DNA of 64,000 bases, taken from the NCBI GenBank assembly GCA_039881045.1, contig JAYWVB010000062.1:62001-126000 (forward strand), read 5' to 3'. Both the position numbers and the translations under genes were made by a program. The DNA comes from Chaetomium olivaceum (taxonomy: Eukaryota; Ascomycota; Sordariomycetes; Sordariales; Chaetomiaceae). Of this stretch, positions 22,711-32,172 are shown piece by piece. The stretch's first letter is position 1. Each line of letters opens with the position of its first letter. The notes below the pieces were generated by a model. The model did no database searches, was not told where the DNA came from, and was given only the letters and a program-made list of their open reading frames with translations.

Positions 22711-24042
22711 TTGAAGATTCCGTCTTTCCAGATGCCAGGTGCGGCGCGCGGCGCTTCAGACGTCATCGACGTCATGAGAGGCGATTCGGGGTCCCCAGGA
22801 GTGGGATATCGCCGGCCCCAGCGCAAAAGGGTGAAAACGGCAAGGGCGATGGAATCAATGCAAGAAGAAAACGATATGGACTGGGAGGCGGAAAACAGCA
22901 GTGAGAGAATGTTGAGAAACCACAAAAACCGCTCAATTCGGGCCACAGCGGCCGAGAGAGCAAGGGAGGGAATCCAGGGCCAAGAGCAAACCGCGGACTG
23001 CAACTTCGAAAACAAATTGAACACTATCAAAACGGAATTTCAGCTTCAATTCGAAAAGCTCAGGGATCACATGGTAGAAGAAATGGCCAAAATGACGGCC
23101 CGGTTGACCGAAGAACTGTCGCAAGCGCGAGAGCAACTCACCCAAGCCCGCCGCGAGCTCGAGGACACCAGACTGCAGCTCCACGCCATGAACCAGGCTC
23201 AGGAAGCCCCTCTGGCTCGGCCGGCGTATGCGGATGTCGCCCGATGTACACCTCCCACCAGCGGTCCTAGTCTGGCATCCTCCGCAAGCCGGACGGCTAC
23301 GCCAGAGCCAGCGTTCTGCACGGTTGACATGACCAGGGTACCGGAGGAACACATCGAAGAGGCTACACCAGTGGCTCTTCGCAAACTCATCGAGAACGAG
23401 ATGCGAGCGCAGGGAGACCAACCCAAATGGCGTTGTCTTGCCGTTACCAGAGACAGAGGAAACATCAACCGCCTTAGGATCGTTGGCAGGAACGAAGCGG
23501 AAGTAAAGAGAATCAAGGACATCATCGAAGCGAAGAAGGCGCCGGGTGCACACGTCCTACGTGACCAGCTGTACCCAGTCAAAGTTGACAACGTCAACCG
23601 TACGGCCGTTCTCGACCCTGAAGGCAAAGTACTCCCCGGAGCGGCGGAAACCCTGGGCCGAGAGAACGACGTGCAGATCGCCAAGTTGGCTTGGTTGAGC
23701 CGGAAGGACACTGCGAAAGCGTATGGATCGATGGTGGTATATATCACCAAAGCCGGCGATGCTAAGAGGCTCATTAACGAGGGCTTCTTCCACGCGAGAG
23801 GCGAATCGGGATACACGGGAATCTTCGAACGTCGGGCGCGGCCGAACCAATGCTACAACTGCCAGCAGATTGGCCACAAAGCTTTCCAGTGCAGGAACCC
23901 TCAAGTGTGTGGAATGTGCGCTAGTGAGGGCCACCGTCACAGCGAGTGCTCAGCAGTTATACCGAAGTGCGTTCTGTGCGGAGGACCACATGAATCGTTC
24001 AGCAAGAATTGCCGGAAGCTCTATCCATCTCGTCATGAATAG
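22711..24042 (+). CDS. LINE B ORF1 protein with coiled coil and three zinc knuckles
   Basis: 443 residues. ORF1 proteins bind the element RNA and form the ribonucleoprotein. A basic N-terminal region is followed by a long heptad-like helix, roughly residues 95-165 (VEEMAKMTARLTEELSQAR, ELEDTRLQLHAMNQ), likely a coiled coil for multimerisation. A middle globular region (about 210-370) precedes three Cys/His knuckles at the C-terminus: CYNCQQIGHKAFQC, CGMCASEGHRHSEC and CVLCGGPHESFSKNC. ATG 22711 is preferred over an out-of-frame ATG at 22698. The TAG at 24040-24042 overlaps the ORF2 start. Confidence 0.9.
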   Translation: MKIPSFQMPGAARGASDVIDVMRGDSGSPGVGYRRPQRKRVKTARAMESMQEENDMDWEAENSSERMLRNHKNRSIRATAAERAREGIQGQEQTADCNFENKLNTIKTEFQLQFEKLRDHMVEEMAKMTARLTEELSQAREQLTQARRELEDTRLQLHAMNQAQEAPLARPAYADVARCTPPTSGPSLASSASRTATPEPAFCTVDMTRVPEEHIEEATPVALRKLIENEMRAQGDQPKWRCLAVTRDRGNINRLRIVGRNEAEVKRIKDIIEAKKAPGAHVLRDQLYPVKVDNVNRTAVLDPEGKVLPGAAETLGRENDVQIAKLAWLSRKDTAKAYGSMVVYITKAGDAKRLINEGFFHARGESGYTGIFERRARPNQCYNCQQIGHKAFQCRNPQVCGMCASEGHRHSECSAVIPKCVLCGGPHESFSKNCRKLYPSRHE

Positions 24043-27000
24043 GACGTTTCGGGTCATCCAATTGAACGTCAGAAAGCAAGGGGAGGTGCATGATAGTTTG
24101 ATGAACGACGTGGCAATCCAGGACGCTGCCGTCATAGCCATTCAGGAACCCCAGGCGCGGAGGATCCAAGGACGGCTCCTGACGACCCCTATGGAGCATC
24201 ACAAATGGACCAAGATGATCCCGTGCACGTTGAAGGAAGGTAGATGGGCTATCCGGAGCATGCTCTGGGTGAACAAAATCGTGGAAGCCGAGCAGGTGGC
24301 AGTGGACTCCCCGGACATCACGGCAGCAGTCATACGGCTCCCGGAGCGCGTAGTCCTGGTCGCGTCCGTCTACGTACCGTGTGGGGACGGCGAGGCACTA
24401 AAAGACACCTGCGAGAACCTCCGCAGGGTGGTAGCAAAGGCGAAACGGGGCGTAGGAACGACAGTCGATATAGTGGTTGCAGGTGATTTCAACTGCCACG
24501 ACCAACTGTGGGGAGGAGACGACGTCTCATCCGTGAGACAAGGGGAAGCCGACCCCATCATCGACCTCATGAACGAGCTGACTCTGAGCACTCTACTCCC
24601 AAGGGGCACAATAACATGGCAAGCAGGTGGATACGGTTCGACTATCGACCTGGTCCTGGCCTCGGATGAACTGGCAGAAGCCGTGATCAGATGTGGAGTC
24701 CATAGAACGGAACACGGTTCAGATCACCGCGCGATTGAAACAGTCTTCGATATTGAGGTACCTGTGCCGACGCACCACGACCGACTGCTTCTCAAGAACG
24801 CGCCATGGAAAGACATCAGAGCCAAAATTGCAAATACACTAGGGGACACCCCAGCGGAGGGGACAGTCCAGCAGAGAACGGACCGCCTGATGTCCACTGT
24901 CTCAGGCGTGGTTCATTCCCTCACTCCCAAAGCTCGGCCATCGCCATACGCAAAGCGATGGTGGACTACGGACCTGACGCAGCTACGTCACATCTACACG
25001 CACTGGAGGAACCGCGCTCGCTCGGAACGCCGGGCAGGTTGGACCACAGCCGAGATTGAGGAATTGGCAAAGGGTGCAGCAAAACAGTACCACGATGCCA
25101 TCCGGCAGCAGAAGAAGAAGCACTGGGCCGAGTTCCTTGCGGACAACGACAACATTTGGAAGGCTGCAAAGTATCTAAAATCCGGAGATGATACCACGTT
25201 TGGAAGGATCCCGCAACTTGTTAGAGCAGATGGTACATCCACGGCCGATCATAGAGAACAGGCCGAAGAGCTCCTAACAAGATTCTTCCCGGCCTTGCCC
25301 GATACGATCGACGATGAAGGTCCAAGACCACAGAGGGCACCCATCATGACGCCTATCCTTACGATGGAGGAAGTCGAACGACAGCTGTTCGCAACGAAGT
25401 CCTGGAAGGCACCAGGGGAGGACGGTTTGCCGGCAGTGGTGTGGAAGGAAGTCTGGCAGGTGGTCAAGCACCATGTACTGGCGCTCTTCCGTGCCTCGCT
25501 GGAGGACGGGGCCCTTCCCAGCCAGTGGCGACATGCTAAGATCATCCCGCTCAAGAAACCGGGCAAAGAGGACTACACCATCGCAAAAGCGTGGAGGCCA
25601 ATCTCCCTCCTAGCAACGCTGGGCAAAGTGCTGGAGTCGGTGATCGCGGAACGGCTGTCCCACGCCGTGGAGACCTACGGCCTCCTGCCCACCAACCACT
25701 TCGGCGCGCGGAAGCAGCGATCAGCAGAGCAGGCGCTGGTATTTCTACAGGAGCAGATCTACACGGCCTGGAGAGGACGGAAGATTGTCAGCCTCATTAG
25801 CTTCGATGTCAAGGGAGCCTATAACGGAGTCTGCAAGGAACGGCTGGTCCAGAGGATGAGGGCACGTGGTATCCCGGAAGAGCTGTGCCGATGGACAGAA
25901 GCTTTCTGTTCTGACCGTACGGCCTCTATCCAGGTCAACGGGCATGCTGCGGAACGACGGGACCTCCCACAGGCTGGCCTGCCCCAAGGCTCGCCCCTCT
26001 CCCCTATCTTGTTCCTCTTTTTCAACGCGGATCTGGTCCAGCGAAAGATCGATAGCAACGGTGGCGCGATAGCCTTTGTCGATGACTTTACCGCCTGGGT
26101 CACAGGACCGACGGCACAAAGCACACGCAAGGGCATCGAAGCAATCATCGACCAAGCACTAGACTGGGAAAAGAGAAGCGGAGCGACATTTGAAGCAGAC
26201 AAGACAGCCGTCATCCACTTTACCCGCAAGGCCTATAAAGCCAACTCGGAGCCCTTTACGATCAAGGGTCAAGATGTTCAGCCGAAAGACCACGTTAAGA
26301 TCCTTGGAGTGGTCATGGATGCCAAGCTCAGGTATAAGGAGCATATCGCAAGAGCGGCCTCCAAGGGGCTCAGCGCGGCGATGGAGCTGAAACGGCTCAG
26401 TGGTCTGTCCCCGGCTACGGCGCGGCAGCTGTTCACCGCCATGGTCGCGCCAGTGGTGGACTACGCATCCAGCGTCTGGATGCACCAATGCAATTGGAAG
26501 ACCGCGCCGGCCATACACAGGGTGCAGAGGGTCGCGGCGCAAGGGATCATAGGAACGTTCAGCACGGTAGCAACACGCGTAGCAGAAGCAGAAGCTCACA
26601 TCCCCACAGCTCAAGATCGATTCTGGAAGAGGGCGATCAAGATGTGGACGGACATCCACACCCTACCAGAGACGAATCCACTCCGCAACACCACTTCCCG
26701 GATGCGCAAGTTCCGGAGATCCTACCGCTCGCCTTTCTTTCAGGTAGCAGATCTCCTCAAGGACGTCCCATTGGACAGCCTCGAAACCATCGCTCCCGTC
26801 GTATTAGCGCCATGGGAGAGGCGAGTCCGCACTACGGTTGACAGAACGGGCATCCAGCAAAAAGAGACAGAGTGGGCGGTCCGGATCGCCGTAAGCAGCT
26901 CCGCACGAAACAACATGGTAGGGATCGGAGGAGTCGTCCGTCTCCCGCTGCCGATGCGAGATGGCTCAAGGAACGAAGCCTTTAGTGTGACGCTGGGCTC

Positions 27001-27811
27001 CAGGTCGGAGCAAAACCCGTTCTCAGGCGAGCTTGCGGCTATTGGGTACGCGTTGAGGTTGATTCGAAATATCAGGTACCGAAAGATCATCCTTGCCACC
27101 AGCAACAAGGCAGCCGTGATGGCCTTGGAGCGACCACACCAGCAATCAGGACAACAATATCTCTGTCAGGCGTACGATGCGATAAGTGCCTTACGCAAGG
27201 CGGGAAACACGATCTCGGTCGTCTGGATCCAAGCGGGTACCAAAAACGAGCTCCTGAACACAGCCAAAGCGAAAGCAAAGGAAGCAACACGGCAGGACGC
27301 TACGCCACAAACGCAGGATCCTGCCATGCGGTCAACAGCCCTCCGTATCGCATGGGCAAAGCGGGCACCGCCCACGTCCTTACCTGACAAAGTGGGCAGA
27401 CATTCCAAGAGAGTCGATATAGCGTTACCAGGGAAGCACACCCAACTATTATACGACCACCTGTCCCGAAGCGAGGCTGGCGTGCTTGCTCAGCTTAGAA
27501 CAGGCATGGCCAAGCTCAACACATACCTGCATCGTATCAAAGCAGCACCGTCAGATCAGTGTACGTGTGGACAAGCCAGAGAGACAGTGGACCACTTCCT
27601 CTTCCGATGCAAGCAATGGGATCAACACCGCAGGGAGATGCTGCAATGTACGGATGTCCACAGGGGGAACCTCTCCTTCTACCTGGGAGGAAAGTCGCCC
27701 TCGGATGACAAGGACTGGTCCCCCAACATGCGGGCGGTGCGGGCGACGATACGTTTTGCCATTGCCACAGGTCGTCTGAGGACTGAACAACAACAGAATG
27801 AAGCAAACTAA
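24035..27811 (+). CDS. LINE B ORF2: endonuclease, reverse transcriptase, RNase H-like domain, zinc finger
   Basis: About 1,258 residues from ATG 24035; this start overlaps the ORF1 stop as ATGAATAG, implying termination-reinitiation. The frame stays open upstream to 23723, but that part is antisense-free overlap with ORF1 zinc knuckles and is unlikely to be used. Domains in order: APE-type endonuclease (QLNVRKQGE, AIQEPQ, VVAGDFNCHDQLWGG, STIDLVLASDE, GSDHRAIE; residues about 5-235), reverse transcriptase (SWKAPGEDGLPA, PLKKPGKEDY, SFDVKGAYNGV, GLPQGSPLSPILF, catalytic FVDD; about 440-780), RNase H-like fold (FSGELAAIGYALRLI, ATSNKAAVMAL; about 945-1100) and a C-terminal CTCGQARETVDHFLFRC finger near 1175. 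The RNase H part keeps the Glu but not the usual Asp residues. Confidence 0.92.
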   Translation: MNRTFRVIQLNVRKQGEVHDSLMNDVAIQDAAVIAIQEPQARRIQGRLLTTPMEHHKWTKMIPCTLKEGRWAIRSMLWVNKIVEAEQVAVDSPDITAAVIRLPERVVLVASVYVPCGDGEALKDTCENLRRVVAKAKRGVGTTVDIVVAGDFNCHDQLWGGDDVSSVRQGEADPIIDLMNELTLSTLLPRGTITWQAGGYGSTIDLVLASDELAEAVIRCGVHRTEHGSDHRAIETVFDIEVPVPTHHDRLLLKNAPWKDIRAKIANTLGDTPAEGTVQQRTDRLMSTVSGVVHSLTPKARPSPYAKRWWTTDLTQLRHIYTHWRNRARSERRAGWTTAEIEELAKGAAKQYHDAIRQQKKKHWAEFLADNDNIWKAAKYLKSGDDTTFGRIPQLVRADGTSTADHREQAEELLTRFFPALPDTIDDEGPRPQRAPIMTPILTMEEVERQLFATKSWKAPGEDGLPAVVWKEVWQVVKHHVLALFRASLEDGALPSQWRHAKIIPLKKPGKEDYTIAKAWRPISLLATLGKVLESVIAERLSHAVETYGLLPTNHFGARKQRSAEQALVFLQEQIYTAWRGRKIVSLISFDVKGAYNGVCKERLVQRMRARGIPEELCRWTEAFCSDRTASIQVNGHAAERRDLPQAGLPQGSPLSPILFLFFNADLVQRKIDSNGGAIAFVDDFTAWVTGPTAQSTRKGIEAIIDQALDWEKRSGATFEADKTAVIHFTRKAYKANSEPFTIKGQDVQPKDHVKILGVVMDAKLRYKEHIARAASKGLSAAMELKRLSGLSPATARQLFTAMVAPVVDYASSVWMHQCNWKTAPAIHRVQRVAAQGIIGTFSTVATRVAEAEAHIPTAQDRFWKRAIKMWTDIHTLPETNPLRNTTSRMRKFRRSYRSPFFQVADLLKDVPLDSLETIAPVVLAPWERRVRTTVDRTGIQQKETEWAVRIAVSSSARNNMVGIGGVVRLPLPMRDGSRNEAFSVTLGSRSEQNPFSGELAAIGYALRLIRNIRYRKIILATSNKAAVMALERPHQQSGQQYLCQAYDAISALRKAGNTISVVWIQAGTKNELLNTAKAKAKEATRQDATPQTQDPAMRSTALRIAWAKRAPPTSLPDKVGRHSKRVDIALPGKHTQLLYDHLSRSEAGVLAQLRTGMAKLNTYLHRIKAAPSDQCTCGQARETVDHFLFRCKQWDQHRREMLQCTDVHRGNLSFYLGGKSPSDDKDWSPNMRAVRATIRFAIATGRLRTEQQQNEAN

Positions 27812-28129
27812 CCTCACCATCCTAAACCCCGACTAACACCCCCCTTCATCTCGTGTCACACGGAGTAAGCGCGCTTCAGCCGCCGAAGATAGGACGTTGG
27901 ACACTTGGAGACTAGCCTTCAAGCCAGCTTACTATTCGTACTACTAACCCACGAGCATCCGCAGCAGAGAGGGCAAAATTGTAAGGAGATAAGCCAGAAA
28001 AGGAGGATGTACGGGCTTCATGAGACCAGGATCCATTTTAGGATATGTATTAGTAGATTGCATGATAGTTGCCCTTTCGGGTTAGGCCCGCCGGGCGGAA
28101 TAAATTGTGTGTGTGTGTGTGTGTGTGTG

Positions 28130-28139
28130 TACCAGGTAA
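28130..28139. repeat. Target-site copy TACCAGGTAA after LINE B
   Basis: Directly follows the TG tail and is repeated at 28264-28273. The partner on the inner side is at 15521-15530 next to LINE A. Confidence 0.85.
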
Positions 28140-28263
28140 TGTACGGGCTTCATGAGACCAGGATCCATTTTAGGATATGTATTAGTAGATTGCATGATAG
28201 TTGCCCTTTCGGGTTAGGCCCGCCGGGCGGAATAAATTGTGTGTGTGTGTATGTGTGTGTGTG
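28140..28263 (+). mobile_element. 5'-truncated LINE copy (124 bp, 3' UTR and tail only)
   Basis: It repeats the last 3' UTR segment of LINE B, from TGTACGGGCTTCATGAGACC to a TG tail interrupted by one A, and is followed by another TACCAGGTAA (28264-28273). So it has its own target duplication and looks like a second insertion at the same site rather than simple slippage. Confidence 0.85.
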
Positions 28264-28273
28264 TACCAGGTAA

Positions 28274-29899
28274 CCAACATGAGTCAAAGATGACCAAAAT
28301 TGGGGGTTCCTCATCAAAATAACGAACCACAAATCCAAGTCGTCTAATGAGTAGCTGAGTTCAGAGAGCGGCGGGGTCGACGCTCTCAGCTCCGTGCTTG
28401 GGACTGGCGATTGGGAGGTTGAAACGCTTCGCCCAAACCGCGCCAAACCAAGTGCTGAGACGTGCAAGCCACGAAGCTCCCCACGACGGAAGCCACAACA
28501 GAAGTCAACGCCACCAACGGCTTCACCCCCGGCAAGAAAGCTTGACCTCACGCTAACGCACACCACCCCTCCTCCACCCATGGAAAAGACATCCCAAAAG
28601 GCCCGATGTCAGCGACGCCAGGCCAACCGGCGAACCAAAGGCTCCAGTCCGGGGACGGGACGCGCGCCAATGGGCTTGCGGCGGCCGAGTGCGAGCATCA
28701 CATTCAGGCTAAATCAGCCACCGGCTAACGAGTTTGCGAGGGTTTGCTCTCGGGGAATTGGGGAGGAGGAATGCCAGCTGGGGGCGGCCCCAACCATCCA
28801 GTTGCCCTCTCGGAGCTTAACTTCGTGCGGGACGCGGCCGCGCTTCGGCACATGCAGCCTGCAACGGGAGTTTTCTCGTTAGCGGTGTCTTTTTTGGGCG
28901 GGTGGTCTGGCTTGGCCATCGCTCGGCTGCTTGGCGGTGTGCTTGCCGCTGACGTTGATGCGAATGCCGCGGACGACTAGGGGTTGCTTCGAGAAGCTGC
29001 TGAGGCGAGGATGGACAACGGGGAAGCTAAATTGGACGAGGAAAAAACCACGTAAAATTCTTTCTTCTTCCTTTCTCGGCGGATGGGTGACTGGAATAGC
29101 ACCGAGATATCAGGATGACCCGGCAAAATACACTGTTCAACAGTCGTTCCGCCGGCACAGGCTCCGGGGGCGGGGGGTTACCCGGCGATCAGCGACCCAG
29201 TCCGGCCTGGCCAATGACACCTCCCAGCATTCATCCGGGGAAACAGTGGAAACAAACGGGGACAACCTGCAAGTCGGATCGGTTCGCTGCTGGGGACGTA
29301 CAGACAGGCCGATGGGTCTGGGGATGCGGAGTACCCCTCCACATTGGAGAAGCTCTCTCCAACCTGCCAATCCACTTTCAACTATCCGGGATCCCCAAGC
29401 TTGTCTGGAGAAGTCCCTGTTACACCACGCGCATCAAGAAGGGCCGGTAATATGTGGAGGTCCCCAGGCCGGTTCTAGGCTCATATGCCCCCGTTCCCGG
29501 GCAATTGGATGATGGGGACGGGAGTGGGAACATGGCATGGCATGGAACAAGTGGATGGGGATGGAGAGGGTCTATTGGGTAGTATCGAGCTCCCACGGCC
29601 CTTCTAGGTTGGTGTTGCAACCCTTCCGTTCATCCAGGCGCGTGGTAGGATGGGACAGGGGTAAAGGATCCCTCAAGAAAGATTGCTTGTTTTCTCCCCC
29701 GCGTCTGCATAACTATCTTGCAGCTCCCGGATTCTTCTTCGCGGTTGCCCGAGCTCGGTTTTCCCTTTCCCACCTTCAACCCGACCGAACCGCCCTTCTT
29801 GGACCGAACACAACACCAAACCCGGCATCATCACCGGGCCGTTGATAGAGCCCCACACACGACACCGCCAGATCTTAACCGGAGAACACACCTGCCAAC
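28274..29899. other. Intergenic / promoter region of the sugar transporter
   Basis: Only weak frames without domains are seen. The last 150 bases upstream of ATG 29900 are C- and A-rich, as is common in fungal 5' leaders. Confidence 0.4.
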
Positions 29900-31956
29900 A
29901 TGGGTGCCGGCGGTGCCCCCGCGGGCGGTTTCTACGATGCCGCGCTGCAGAAGCGTCAGGCCATGATGGGCAAGAGTGGCCCCGGGGCGCTCTGGAAGAA
30001 CTTCCGCGTTTTCCGTATCGCCGCCTTCGCCTGCATTGGTGGTGTGCTGTACGGTTACAACCAGGGCATGTTCTCGGGTGTCCTGGCCATGCCGGCCTTC
30101 AACAAGCGTGCGTTTCCCTCAATTCTCAACCTCAATATGGGCGTGTGTGGCCGTTGCGCGGTGCTAACGAAGGGGCAGACATGGGCGACTACACGGTAAA
30201 CCCGACCAAGAAGGGGTGGCTGACGGCTATTCTGGAGCTGGGCGCCTGGCTCGGAACACTTCTGTCCGGTTTCCTTGCCGAGGTCCTGTCGCGGAAGTAC
30301 GGTGTGATCGTGGCCTGCACCGTCTTCATTCTTGGTGTTATTATCCAGGCTACTGCGGTTTCCGTTGGACCCAACTCCATTCTGGCTGGGCGTTTTATAA
30401 CGTAATTATTCTTCTGCCAATTCTTGGCGAGCCGATGGAAAGCTAACGAGGAGTACAGTGGTATGGGTGTCGGAAGTCTCGCCATGATCATTCCCATCTA
30501 CAACTCGGAGGTTGCGCCCCCAGAGGTTCGCGGGGCTCTGGTAGCAACACAACAGCTGGCCATTACTTTTGGTATCATGATTAGCTTCTGGATTGACTAG
30601 TAAGTCTTGGTCTAGTCTTCTTTACCCCCCAAGCCAGTCGCTCACCTAAGACAGCGGAACCAACTACATCGGAGGAACCGGAGACGGACAAACCGATGCG
30701 GCATGGTTGGTCCCGACCTGCTTGCAGCTCGCGCCTGCCCTTCTCCTCCTCGTCGGCATGATCTTCATGCCCTTCTCTCCCCGTTGGCTGGTCCACCACG
30801 GCCGCGAAGAGGAAGCTCGCAAGGTTCTGGCCGATCTCCGCGGCCTAGACGCCGACCACGAGCTAATCGAGATCGAGTTCCTTGAGATCAAGGCGCAGTC
30901 GCTGTTCGAGAAGCGTTCTATTGCCGAGATGTTCCCCCAGCTCCGCGAGCCGACTGCCTGAACACGTTCAAGCTGCAGTTTGTTTGCGATCCGGAAGCTC
31001 TTCCAGACCAAGGCCATGTTCAAGCGCGTCATTGTCGCCTCCGTGACCATGTTCTTCCAGCAGGTTTGTTCCCCCCATACCCCGGTATCCAACCAGCTTC
31101 CACTCCCCTAATCCGCAGTAACTAAAACCACAAACTCCAGTGGACGGGTATCAACGCAGTCCTGTACTATGCCCCTTCATCTTCGAGCAACTCGGTCTCG
31201 ATCTCAACACCACCTCGCTCCTCGCCCGGCGTCGTCGGCATCGTCATGTTCATCGCCACCATCCCCGCCGTTCTCTGGATCGACAAGCTCGGCCGCAAGC
31301 CCGTCCTCACCATCGGCGCCATCGGCATGGCCACCTGCCACATCATCATCGCCGTGCTCGTCGCCAAAACATCGACAACTGGGCGGACCACCAAGCTGCG
31401 GCTGGGCCGCCGTGTGCATGGTGTGGTGTTCGTCATCCACTTCGGCTACTCGTGGGGCCCCTGCGCGTGGATCATCGTGGCCGAGATCTGGCCGCTCAGC
31501 ACGCGCCCCTATGGTGTTGCGCTCGGCGCCTCCAGCAACTGGATGAACAACTTCATCGTCGGCCAGGTCACCCCGGACATGCTCACGGGCATCCCTACGG
31601 CACCTACATCCTCTTTGGTCTGCTGACCTACCTGGGCGCTGCCTTCATCTGGTTTGTCGTGCCCGAGACGAAGCGTCTGACGCTCGAGGAGATGGTAAGA
31701 CCCCCTTTTCTACTATCCCCGTCCTTCCTGAGATGGAAGAACAACGGGAGAAACGCAATGAATAAAGCTAACCCTGTTTCCTTAGGACGTTGTCTTCGGT
31801 TCAGAGGGCACTGCCGCGGCGGATTTCGAGCGCATGGAGGAGATCAACAACGAGATCGGCCTCACCCAGATTCTGCGCAGCGACAACGGCGTGACTGTTG
31901 CGTCCGGCTCGGACGCAGGTGAAAAGACCAAGATTGAGCAAGCCCAGAATGTTTGA
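29900..31956 (+). CDS. MFS sugar transporter (many small indels)
   Basis: Six exons are supported by matching phase: 29900-30107, 30179-30401, 30459-30599, 30655-31063, 31141-31694 and 31786-31956 (stop TGA). The protein is a 12-helix major facilitator of the sugar porter family. Seen motifs are GGVLYGYNQGMFSGVL in helix 1, GRFITGMGVGSLAMIIPIY, EVAPPEVRGALVATQQL, FSPRWLVHHGR, WTGINAVLYYAP, the loop motif DKLGRKPVL, FGYSWGPCAWI and VPETKRLTLEEM. Exons 4 and 5 contain at least eight single-base gaps or additions against this pattern (near 30960, 30984, 31172, 31225, 31367, 31400, 31427, 31602), most of them missing bases in runs of identical bases. Compensation returns the frame each time. The transported sugar cannot be told from sequence alone. 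Confidence 0.85.
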
Positions 31957-31997
31957 GAGTCGTCCCGATATTGTCTAAAGCTTGGTTGGATTGTGGC

Positions 31998-32026
31998 GGG
32001 GGGGGGGGGGGGGGGGGGGGGGGGGG
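31998..32026 (+). repeat. Homopolymer G29
   Basis: Twenty-nine consecutive G lie 42 bases after the transporter stop codon. Confidence 0.95.
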
Positions 32027-32172
32027 ATTTTGTTTCATGGGGCTTGTTTTTGGCTAGTTATTGCTGAGCAATGTAACAAAGCTATTTTGGCGAGAGGATA
32101 CCCCCAACGCCATCCACAATGTGGGCATAGTATTACTGCTTCCCACTCTTTCAATTAAAGGTACCTAGGTAC

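Larger units (their letters stand above)
22560..28129 (+). mobile_element. Tad-like LINE, copy B, full length with both ORFs open
   Basis: It starts GAAGAAAACTAGCGACACCC and contains a 5' UTR with a short internal duplication (GCGACACCCGATTCGCC / GCGACACCCAATTCACC), ORF1 (22711-24042), ORF2 (24035-27811) and a 3' UTR ending in a pure TG repeat (28107-28129). The 3' UTR includes TTGCCCTTTCGGGTTAGGCC, a possible short hairpin. It is followed by TACCAGGTAA. Both reading frames are uninterrupted over 5.1 kb, so the element may be competent for retrotransposition. Confidence 0.93.

Noticed and set aside
23723..24034. N-terminal extension of LINE ORF2
   Set aside because: The frame is open but overlaps the ORF1 zinc-knuckle region in another frame; the endonuclease begins right after ATG 24035, which fits the usual start.
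28394..29512. Two plus-strand frames of 162 and 193 codons before the transporter
   Set aside because: Low-complexity content with no domain or splice-joined structure; considered promoter or leader DNA.
30180..30195. Match of ATGGGCGACTAC in the transporter to the host site next to LINE A
   Set aside because: The 12-base identity is not supported by the sequence further right, where the reconstructed host site diverges; probably chance.
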